From Nocardioides plantarum (GTDB taxonomy: Bacteria > Actinomycetota > Actinomycetes > Propionibacteriales > Nocardioidaceae): a stretch of DNA of 64,000 nt. The position numbers and the translations under genes are program-made. The DNA lies in assembly GCF_006346395.1 (NCBI RefSeq), contig NZ_VDMS01000003.1:62001-126000 (forward strand). Reading direction: 5' to 3'. Under the pieces are notes generated by a model, which worked only from the letters and a program-made list of their open reading frames with translations, made no database searches and was not told the DNA's origin. This document shows positions 34,024 through 41,900 of the stretch, piece after piece; the first letter of the stretch is position 1; each line of letters starts with the position of its first letter.

Positions 34024-34305
34024 TCAGGCCTGGTGGGCGAGGGCGAACTCCACGCGCCCCTGGTCGTCGATGGCGGCGTCGAGGATCTTGTCGTCGAGGA
34101 CCTCGGCGGCCCCCTCGTCCAGGAACACCGTGGCCCCCGCCTGCTCGACCACCAGGTCGGCAGGCTCGGCGCCGGTGACCGGCGCGATGGTGAACGACGA
34201 CGGGTCGCCGTCGGCGGCGATGCGGAGGCCGGCGGTCTCGGTGTGCTCGGGCTGAGCGGTGATGTCTCGGACGATCGTGCTCGCGTTCTCGGTGAGGGTG
34301 AGCAT
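34024..34305 (-). CDS. HesB/IscA-like (adhesin-type) protein without cysteines
   Basis: A 93-residue protein with the fold pattern of A-type iron-sulfur assembly proteins (MLTLTENASTIVRDI, AGLRIAADGD, VVEQAGATVFLDEGAAEVLDD). It has no cysteine at all, so the three cluster-binding cysteines of IscA/ErpA are missing and it is unlikely to carry Fe-S clusters. Actinobacterial homologues are usually annotated as adhesin or Fe-S assembly protein without evidence. The ATG has AAGGAAGG 7 nt upstream, a strong ribosome-binding site. It diverges from the OsmC gene. Confidence 0.8.
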   Translation of the reverse strand: MLTLTENASTIVRDITAQPEHTETAGLRIAADGDPSSFTIAPVTGAEPADLVVEQAGATVFLDEGAAEVLDDKILDAAIDDQGRVEFALAHQA

Positions 34306-34405
34306 GGGCTCGCCTTCCTTCCGGTTCGTGCGGGTGTCGTTCTCTGACCTCTCCAACGTGACGGACTCGGGCGCGAGGTTCAAGGCGAGCGGGATCCCGC
34401 GCGTG

Positions 34406-34421
34406 TCGGACCGGTGTCCGA
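34406..34421. promoter_or_regulatory. Palindrome in the HesB-like / OsmC intergenic region
   Basis: TCGGACCGGTGTCCGA has 6-bp arms around CGGT, 30 nt before the osmC-like start. It could be an operator for a redox-sensing regulator; nothing else identifies it. Confidence 0.3.
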
Positions 34422-34450
34422 GACGGCCGCCGACGTGGCAGCCTGGGGCC

Positions 34451-34882
34451 ATGACCGACCCGACCCACGACAGCCTCCGCAGCGTCAGCCTGGCCCGGGT
34501 GGGCCCGGGGGCGTTCCGCATCACCAACGCCGCCGGCGGCACCCTCGACGTCGGGGTGAGCGACACCGACTTCAGCCCCGTCGAGCTGCTGCTCGCCGCG
34601 CTCGCCGGGTGCGCGGCGATCAACGTCGAGGAGCTCACCGGGCGCCGGGCCGAGCCGACCCGGTTCGAGGTCGTCGCCGAGGGCGACAAGGTGCGCGACG
34701 AGACCGGTGGCCGGATGGAGAACCTCCGCCTGCTCTTCGACACCGTGTTCCCCGAGGGCGAGGGTGGCGACAAGGCGCGCGAGAGCCTGCCGAGGTTCCT
34801 CCAGCAGACCCACGACCGCATCTGCACCGTGTCGCGGACCGTCGGGCTCGGCTCCGACGTGGCCTACGTCCTCGCCGACTGA
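34451..34882 (+). CDS. OsmC/Ohr-family protein
   Basis: A 143-residue OsmC-like protein. The two redox cysteines lie in ALAGCAAINVEE (about residue 56) and HDRICTVSRT near the C-terminus, as in OsmC-type hydroperoxide reductases. It would reduce organic or fatty-acid hydroperoxides with dihydrolipoyl or thiol donors. The ATG at 34451 was chosen because MTDPTHDSLRSVSLARVG begins the domain; the frame is open farther left. The stop overlaps the next start by one base (TGATG). Confidence 0.85.
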   Translation: MTDPTHDSLRSVSLARVGPGAFRITNAAGGTLDVGVSDTDFSPVELLLAALAGCAAINVEELTGRRAEPTRFEVVAEGDKVRDETGGRMENLRLLFDTVFPEGEGGDKARESLPRFLQQTHDRICTVSRTVGLGSDVAYVLAD

Positions 34883-35787
34883 TGACTCGCGCCGGCCGGG
34901 CGACGCCCTGGTCCGCCGTACCCCGTCAGGACGGGCGCCGCTTCGTGGTCACCGGAGCCAACAGCGGTGTCGGGCTCGAGACCGCGCGCACGCTCGCGCA
35001 GCGTGGTGCCCACGTCGTCCTCGCCTGCCGCAACGCCGACAAGGGCGCTGCCGCGGTCCGCGACATCGGCCGTGTCGACGGGTCGGTCGAGGTCGCCTCC
35101 CTCGACGTCTCCGACCTGTCCTCCGTACGCCGGTTCGCGGCCGAGGTCGTGGCGGGCGGTGACGTGGACGTGCTGGTCAACAACGCCGGCATCCTCGGCG
35201 TGCCCTTCAGTCGCAGCGTCGACGGCATCGAGCTGCAGCTCGCGACCAACCACGTCGGTCACTTCGCGCTGGCCAACCTGCTGCTGCCCCGGTTGACCGA
35301 CCGCGTCGTCGTCGTGTCGTCGCAGAGCCACCGCTCCGGCGACCTGCAGCTCGACGACCTCGACTGGGAGCGCCGCGGCTACTCGCCGTACGGCGCCTAC
35401 GGGGCGTCCAAGCTGGCCAACCTGCTGTTCCTGGCCGAGCTGCAGCGCCGCCTGACCGCCGCCGGGTCGACCCTGCGGGCCACCGGCGCCCATCCCGGCA
35501 GCACGGCCACCGGCATCACCTCGAGCAGCGGCCCCGGCCTCTTCGCGTGGGTCGGGTCGTGGGGCCACGGCCTGGTCGGCATGAAGCCGTCCCAGGGCGC
35601 GATGCCCACCCTGTACGCCGCCACGATGGACGTGCCCGGCAACACCTACCTCGGCCCGCACCGGCTGCACGAGATGAACGGCTGGCCGGTCGGTGTCGGA
35701 CGCAGCCGCAGCGCGATCGACCCCGACCTGGCCCGGGCGGCCTGGGCCCGGTCCGAGGAGCTGAGCGGCGTCACCTGGCCGCTGTAG
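34882..35787 (+). CDS. Short-chain dehydrogenase/reductase
   Basis: A 301-residue classical SDR. The NAD(P)-binding motif is VVTGANSGVGLETAR (TGxxxGxG), the structural motif is NNAGIL, and the catalytic Tyr-Lys is in YGAYGASKLANL. The arrangement and length resemble the retinol dehydrogenase-like or protochlorophyllide-reductase-like SDRs common in mycobacteria and relatives. The substrate is unknown. It is translationally coupled to the OsmC-like gene, so they may act on related lipid peroxidation products; this is inference. Confidence 0.88.
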   Translation: MTRAGRATPWSAVPRQDGRRFVVTGANSGVGLETARTLAQRGAHVVLACRNADKGAAAVRDIGRVDGSVEVASLDVSDLSSVRRFAAEVVAGGDVDVLVNNAGILGVPFSRSVDGIELQLATNHVGHFALANLLLPRLTDRVVVVSSQSHRSGDLQLDDLDWERRGYSPYGAYGASKLANLLFLAELQRRLTAAGSTLRATGAHPGSTATGITSSSGPGLFAWVGSWGHGLVGMKPSQGAMPTLYAATMDVPGNTYLGPHRLHEMNGWPVGVGRSRSAIDPDLARAAWARSEELSGVTWPL

Positions 35788-35793
35788 CGACCG

Positions 35794-37125
35794 TCAGTCG
35801 TCGACCGTGACCTTGGTGAACTTCACGGCCCGCTGGGGGGCGCCGTCCTCGCCGCCACCCTTGACACCGGCCCGCGCGACCTTGTCGACGACCTTGAGCC
35901 CGGCGGGCGAGACCGTCCCGAAGACGGTGTAGGACGCCGGGAGCGAGGTCTTGCCGTAGACGATGAAGAACTGCGATCCGTTGGTGTCGGGCCCGGAGTT
36001 GGCCATGGCCAGCGTCCCGGTCGTGTACTTCTCGGAGCCCGTGAGCTCGTCGGGGAACGTGTAGCCGGGGCCGCCGGTGCCGGCGCCCGTCGGGTCGCCG
36101 CACTGGAGCACCAGGATGCCCTTGGTCGTCAGGCGGTGGCAGGGCACGCCGTCGTAGAACTTCTGCTCGGCCAGCGAGACGAACGAGCCGACCGTGCAGG
36201 GGGCGGCGGTGGCGTCCAGGGTGATCGGGATGCGCCCGACGTTGGTGGTGATGACGGCCTTGACCAAGCCCTTGACGGTCGGGTCCGCCGGCGGAGCGTC
36301 GACCGGCTTCGAGCCGGAGCCCCCGGTGCCGTCGGAGGTGTAGGTGCAGGCGCCGGCCGGCTCGGTGGACGTGGCGGTGGCGGTGGGGGAGGCACTGGGC
36401 GCGGCGCCGGCCTTGCCGACGTCGACGAACTCGAGGTTGACCTTGGTCTTGGGGGCCCCGTCACCGTCGCCGTTGGCGTTGTCGGTGCCCGCCTTCGCCA
36501 CCTTGGCGACGGTCGCCACGGAGTCCGCGTCGATGCTGCCGAACACGGTGTAGCTCGGCGGGAGGTCGGTGTCGGCGTAGACGACGAAGAACTGCGAGCC
36601 GTTGGTGCCCGGGCCGGCGTTGGCCATCGCGAGCGTGCCGGCCGGGTAGGTCTCCGAGCCGCTGAGCTCGTCGCCGAAGGTGTAGCCCGGACCGCCGGAG
36701 CCGCTGCCCGTGGGGTCACCGCACTGGAGCACGAAGATGCCCGAGGTGGTCAGCCGGTGGCACGACGTACCGTCGAAGTAGCCCTGGCTGGCCAACGAGG
36801 TGAACGAGTTGACCGTGCACGGCGCGGTGCTGGCGTCGAGGGTCGCGGCCAGGTCGCCCACGGACGTCTTGAGGGTGACGTCGACGGTGCCGGAGTAGGC
36901 CGCCGTCGTGGCCGGCGGGTCGGCCGGCTTGGCCGCCTCGCCGCCGGCGGGGTACTCGCAGGCCGCGCCTGACGGGTTCGTGGGCTGGGGCGCGTGGGTG
37001 CGCTCCGTAGCAGCGCCTCCCGGGCCGGCGCTGCCGTCGTCGTCACCGCAGGCCGCGAGGCCGCCGAGGGCCAGGACGAGGAGGACCGCCGCTCCGAGCG
37101 GCCGGGACACGCGTCGCTTCACCAT
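35794..37125 (-). CDS. Lipoprotein with two tandem cyclophilin-type peptidyl-prolyl isomerase domains
   Basis: A 443-residue exported protein. A signal peptide with lipobox LAAC ends near residue 26 and predicts a lipid-anchored surface protein. Two cyclophilin domains follow (about 80-245 and 285-443). Both keep the catalytic Arg in the CHRLTT segment, Gln in VLQCGDPTG, and NGSQFF. An unusual Cys is shared by both at APCTV, CHRL and LQCGD, hinting at disulfides in each domain. Single-domain exported cyclophilins are common; the tandem form suggests internal duplication. The ATG is 7 nt after TACGAT. Confidence 0.9.
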   Translation of the reverse strand: MVKRRVSRPLGAAVLLVLALGGLAACGDDDGSAGPGGAATERTHAPQPTNPSGAACEYPAGGEAAKPADPPATTAAYSGTVDVTLKTSVGDLAATLDASTAPCTVNSFTSLASQGYFDGTSCHRLTTSGIFVLQCGDPTGSGSGGPGYTFGDELSGSETYPAGTLAMANAGPGTNGSQFFVVYADTDLPPSYTVFGSIDADSVATVAKVAKAGTDNANGDGDGAPKTKVNLEFVDVGKAGAAPSASPTATATSTEPAGACTYTSDGTGGSGSKPVDAPPADPTVKGLVKAVITTNVGRIPITLDATAAPCTVGSFVSLAEQKFYDGVPCHRLTTKGILVLQCGDPTGAGTGGPGYTFPDELTGSEKYTTGTLAMANSGPDTNGSQFFIVYGKTSLPASYTVFGTVSPAGLKVVDKVARAGVKGGGEDGAPQRAVKFTKVTVDD

Positions 37126-37132
37126 GGCGGCG

Positions 37133-37138
37133 ATCGTA
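37133..37138 (-). promoter_or_regulatory. Probable -10 element, leaderless promoter of the cyclophilin lipoprotein
   Basis: TACGAT on the minus strand ends 7 nt before the ATG at 37125. It is back-to-back with the divergent element at 37184-37189. Confidence 0.45.
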
Positions 37139-37183
37139 GGTGAGTCACCTGAGCGGGACCTGACCTGGTCACCGTCACCGGAT

Positions 37184-37189
37184 TACGCT
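37184..37189 (+). promoter_or_regulatory. Probable -10 element, leaderless promoter of the LLM oxidoreductase
   Basis: TACGCT ends 6 nt before the ATG at 37196. Confidence 0.45.
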
Positions 37190-37195
37190 CGGGAC

Positions 37196-38065
37196 ATGAA
37201 GCTGGGAGTGCACTACGCGAACTTCAGCCACCCCGACTGGCCGACCACTCTCGAGGACCGGCTCACCGAGACGGCGCGGGTCGCCGACGAGGGCGGCGTC
37301 TCCCTGCTCACCGTCATGGACCACTGGTTCCAGATGGAGCAGCTCGGCGGGCCCGACGAGCCGATGCTCGAGGGCTACACCACCCTCGGCTACCTGGCTG
37401 CGATCACCCGCAACGTCCGGCTCAGCCTGCTCGTGACCGGAGTGACCTACCGCCACCCCGGGCTGCTGGCCAAGCAGGTCACCACCCTGGACCGCCTCTC
37501 GCGGGGCCGCGCGCTGCTCGGCATCGGGGCCGCCTGGTACGACCGGGAGCACGCCGGCCTCGGCGTGCCGTTCCCGCCGACGGCCGAGCGCTTCGAGCGG
37601 CTCGAGGAGGCCCTGCAGGTCTGCCTGCAGATGTGGAGCGCCGACACCGGCGCCTACGACGGCACGCACTACCGGTTGGCCGAGACCGCCAACGTGCCCC
37701 CGGCCTACCAGCAGCCGCACCCACCGATCCTCATCGGCGGGGCGGGGGAGCGCAAGACGCTGCGCCTGGTCGCCCAGTACGCCCAGATGTGCAACATCTT
37801 CGGCGAGGGCCACGACGTGATGGCCCACAAGCTCGACGTGCTCCGACGCCACTGCGACGAGGTCGGCACCGACTACGACGCGATCGACAAGAGCGTCATC
37901 CTGATGGCCGACCCGCAGACCGATCCCGACGGCTTCCTCACCGACATGGAGGGCTACGCCGCCCTCGGCGTCGAGACGGTCACCCTCTCCCCGCCCACCG
38001 ACGACCCGGTGGCCTGGACGACCGACGTGGTCGAGAAGGTGCTGCCGCGTCTTGCGGACGTCTAG
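37196..38065 (+). CDS. LLM-class (F420-dependent type) oxidoreductase
   Basis: A 289-residue luciferase-like monooxygenase-fold protein. Typical strings are VSLLTVMDHWFQM, a conserved LLVTGVTYRHPGLLAKQVTTLD, GRALLGIGAAWYDREHAGLG, and PPILIGGAGERKTLRLVAQYA. The actinobacterial subfamily is annotated as F420-dependent; the cofactor (F420 or FMN) is not certain from sequence. The start was set at ATG 37196 because the promoter element and MKLGVHYANFS domain start agree. The next gene (sortase) begins inside its last 14 nt. Confidence 0.88.
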   Translation: MKLGVHYANFSHPDWPTTLEDRLTETARVADEGGVSLLTVMDHWFQMEQLGGPDEPMLEGYTTLGYLAAITRNVRLSLLVTGVTYRHPGLLAKQVTTLDRLSRGRALLGIGAAWYDREHAGLGVPFPPTAERFERLEEALQVCLQMWSADTGAYDGTHYRLAETANVPPAYQQPHPPILIGGAGERKTLRLVAQYAQMCNIFGEGHDVMAHKLDVLRRHCDEVGTDYDAIDKSVILMADPQTDPDGFLTDMEGYAALGVETVTLSPPTDDPVAWTTDVVEKVLPRLADV

Positions 38066-38798
38066 TCCCGCCTGGGTCGCAGGCCTGCTCCTGCTGTCGG
38101 CCTGCTCGGTCGACGGCGAGGGTGCCGAGCCGGCGCGGACCCGCTCCCCGTCGGCCACCGCCCCGACCGCCCCGCCGAGCCCGGCGTCCCCGACCGCCCC
38201 GTCGGCGTCCCCGGACGGACCCACGTCGGCACCCACCTCGACTGCCCCCGCACCCGCCCCGCCGCCGTACGTCGTCAGCGACGGTCGGGCCCGCGATGCC
38301 CGGATGAGCATCCCGCAGCTCGACATCGACGGCCTCGAGGTGCAGACCTACCGCGGCGTCACCGACGACGCGGCCGGTCACGCCATCCAGAACACCGGCA
38401 TCGCCGCGAGCCCGTCGGGGCCCGACGGCGGCACGGGGCCCGGCGGCATCGGCAACTACCAGGTCACCGGCCACCGCAACTCCGCGACGGCGATCTTCCT
38501 GCGGCTCCCCGAGCTCGAGCGGGGCGACGAGGTGCTGGTGACGGCGGGGGAGACCGTCTACGTCTACCGGATCGCCACGACGCGGATCACGTCGTTCCGC
38601 TCCGAGCGGTCCTTGCGCGAGCAGCGCGCCGCGGTGCCGGGACGCCCCGGTGTGCGGGCGACCCGGGCGATGATCACCATCTCCACCTGCCGCACCCAGG
38701 AGGACCACGCCGAGGGCAACTTCTGGGCCGACGAGCTGGACAACCCGGAACACCGGATCGACAAGATCGGCGTGCTCGTCCGTACCCGTCCCGCCTGA
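38052..38798 (+). CDS. Class E/F-type sortase with lipoprotein signal
   Basis: A 248-residue sortase. Catalytic residues are recognisable as His in QVTGHRNSA, Cys in ISTCRTQ, and Arg in EHRIDKIG. The N-terminus is a short hydrophobic segment ending in LLSAC, a lipobox, followed by about 65 Ser/Thr/Pro-rich residues, so the enzyme would be lipid-anchored; most sortases have a membrane helix. The TTG start overlaps the LLM gene. Sortases cleave an LPxTG-like motif and join proteins to the wall; no such signal was found in the two large secreted proteins in the window. Confidence 0.85.
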   Translation: MRTSSPAWVAGLLLLSACSVDGEGAEPARTRSPSATAPTAPPSPASPTAPSASPDGPTSAPTSTAPAPAPPPYVVSDGRARDARMSIPQLDIDGLEVQTYRGVTDDAAGHAIQNTGIAASPSGPDGGTGPGGIGNYQVTGHRNSATAIFLRLPELERGDEVLVTAGETVYVYRIATTRITSFRSERSLREQRAAVPGRPGVRATRAMITISTCRTQEDHAEGNFWADELDNPEHRIDKIGVLVRTRPA

Positions 38799-38900
38799 CC
38801 GGGGTCGGCGGGGCGGCCGGTGAGAGGTCCGTCACGCACCAGTTGCGGGGCCGAGCGACACAGTCGTACCGAAACCGGGTCAGGTGTCGGTGGTGGGGCC

Positions 38901-38906
38901 TAGATT
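38901..38906 (+). promoter_or_regulatory. Probable -10 element of the metalloprotease gene
   Basis: TAGATT is followed by about 28 nt of leader containing AAGGA 7 nt before the TTG start at 38935. Unlike neighbouring genes the message would not be leaderless. Confidence 0.4.
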
Positions 38907-38934
38907 GCGGTGACCCTCGATCTAAGGACTCCTG

Positions 38935-41900
38935 TTGCCCGTCGTACCTCGTTCGCGCTCCCTGCTCTCGGTCACCACGGCAGCCGCCGTGGTGGCAGGT
39001 CTCGTCGCCACCGTCGCGCCGCCCGCCGAGGCGGTCCCGACCGCCCGGTCGGCCGCCACGGTCGTCGCGGCCGCCGCCGACCCCGGTGACGTCTGGACCG
39101 AGGTCTCCGAGCGCCCGCAGGCGCGCCGCGCCGGCCTGCGTCAGCGGGTGGCCCCGTCGGCCTACGCCGCCTACCACCTCGACCTCGGCACCCTGTCCTC
39201 GCGGCTCGGGTCGGCCCCGGCCGAGAGGTCCTCGGCGAAGCCCCTCGTGATCGAGGTCCCGGCTCCCGACGGCGAGCTCGTCGAGTTCGCGGTGACCGAG
39301 TCACCGGTGATGGAGCCCGGGCTCGCGGCCGCCCACCCCGAGATCACGACCTACGCCGGCACGACGACGGGCGGGGCCCCGGCCAGCATCCGCCTCGACG
39401 TGACCCCGATGGGCTTCCACGCCTCCGTGCGTGGCCCCGGTGCCTCCTGGTACGTCGACCCGGCCTACAACGGCACCGACCAGGGCGCCGATGCGCTCTA
39501 CCTCTCCTACGACGGCGAGGACCTGCCCGCGCGTGATCAGAGGCTGATCGAGCCCGAGAAGGCCGGCATGGCCGCTGCGGCCCGCCGCGCCGCAGCCCGC
39601 GTGGCCGGGGACCCCGGCGTCGGCGAGGGCGGGGGAGCGGTCGCCGTGCAACGCACCTACCGCCTTGCCCTCGTCACCGACCCGTCCTACACCCAGTACT
39701 TCACGTCCTCGACCGATCCCGCGGTCGTCAACCCGATCGTCACCGCCGAGAAGGTGACCCTGATGAGCCGGGTCAACCAGGTCTACGGCGACGACCTCTC
39801 CGTGCGCATGCTCCTGGTCGACGGCAACGACGCCCTCAACTTCAACACCGACGCCCAGTTCCTCGGCGCCAACGGCCCGTGCGGCAACGTCGCCTGCTAC
39901 ACGTCCGCCGACGTGGGCTGCGGTGACGTGATCGACACCAACCGGTTCGTCGTGGGCCAGATCATCGGTGCCGACAAGTACGACATCGGCCACATCATGT
40001 TCGGCCCCGACGGAGACGGTGGCGGCGTCGCCTACCTGGGCGCGGTCGGCACCACGATCAAGGCCGGCGGCTGCACGGGCCTCAACCCGCCCACCGGTGA
40101 CGGGTTCGCGATCGACTACGTCGCCCACGAGATGGGTCACCAGTTCGCGGGCAACCACACCTTCAACGGCACCACCGGCAGCTGCGCCGGCGGCAACCGG
40201 GAGGCCGCGACCTCGGTCGAGCCCGGCTCGGGCGTCACCGTGATGGCCTACGCCGGCATCTGCGGCATCGACAACCTGCAGAACCACAGCGACCCCTACT
40301 TCTCCCAGCGCAGCCAGACCGAGATCGCCGCGTTCACGCGCTCGAACCCGGGCGCGGTGCAGGAGATCCAGAACATCGCCCTCAGCGGCTTCACCACGGC
40401 CGGCGAGTCCTTCACCATCTCCTACGGCGGCACCCCGTCGACGGTCACGGTCGGCACCAACTACACCGCCGCGGGCCTCAAGACCGCCCTCGAGGCGGCT
40501 GAGCCGAGCGGCGCGACCGCCACGGTCAGCGGCTCCAAGGGCACCAGCTTCGGCACCGGTGCCAACGGCTTCCAGGTCACCTGGTCCGGCACCGCCGACA
40601 TCCCGACGCCCACGGTCGCCCTGGTCACGGGCACCTTCACCGCCATCGTCGGCACCTTCGACAACGGCGGCCCCGAGACCAACCAGGGCTTCGCCAACCC
40701 CGCCCCGACCGGCAACCGCAACCCCACCGTCACCGCCCCGGTGGCCAAGACCATCCCGCTCCGGACGCCGTTCGCGCTGACCGGCTCGGCGACCGACCCC
40801 GACGACGACGCGCTCGTCTACTCGTGGGAGCAGAACAACCAGGGCGGCACGACCGGCACGACGCTCAGCAGCAACACCAAGTCCAGCGGTCCGCTGTTCC
40901 GGGTGTTCGGCACCTACGCCAACGTCGGCTCGGCGGGGACCCAGCAGTACCACTCGCCGGGCCTCAACATCGCCGGCACCAGCCCGACGCGCTCGTTCCC
41001 CGACGCCGCGCAGGTCGCGGCCGGCCAGACCAACGCCGCCACCGGCAGCTGCCCGACGCTGACCGGCACCGGGACGGCCGACACGGTCGCTCTGCGGTGC
41101 TTCTCGGAGTTCCTGCCCACCACGGCGCGCTCGTTGAGCTTCCGGCTCACCGCCCGCGACCTCGGCGGACCTGACGGCGGCTCCGACGGCGGCACCTCCT
41201 TCGCCGACACCGCGATCACCGTCGGCACGGCCGGCCCGTTCCTGATCACGTCGCAGGGCACCGCCACGTCGGTGACCGGCAACGAGTCGGGCAGCCTCAC
41301 CTGGAACGTCGCGAGCACCAACACCGCGACCTACGCCACCGACGTCAAGATCTCCTTCTCGACCGACGGCGGCCTGACCTTCCCGACCGTCCTGGCCGCC
41401 AGCACCCCCAACGACGGCACCGAGACGATCACCTGGCCCAACGTCGCCACCACCCAGGGGCGCATCAAGGTCGAGGCCGTCGGCAACTACTTCTACGACG
41501 TCAACGACGGCAACATCTCGATCACCCCGGGCTCCGACGCCCCGACGCTGACCACCGGTGGCAACGCCGCCGGTGCGACGTTCGACGCCGCATCCTCCGA
41601 CGCACTGTCGACGACCCCGTCGATCACGGCCTCGTCCTCCTCGGTCGACGGCACCGCGATCACCGCCACCGCGTCCGGCCTCCCGGCGGGCCTGTCCCTG
41701 ACCCGGGGCACCTCGTCGGCCGCCGGTGTCCGACCGGGCACGACGTCGTTCACCGTCACCGGCACCGCCGACGTCGACCCGGGCAGCTACCCGGTCACGG
41801 TCACCGTCGGCGACGGTGTCGCCGCCAACCAGACGGTGTCGTTCACCATCGTGGTCGCCAAGGACACCGCGACCCTCACCTACACCGGTGACACCGCCGG

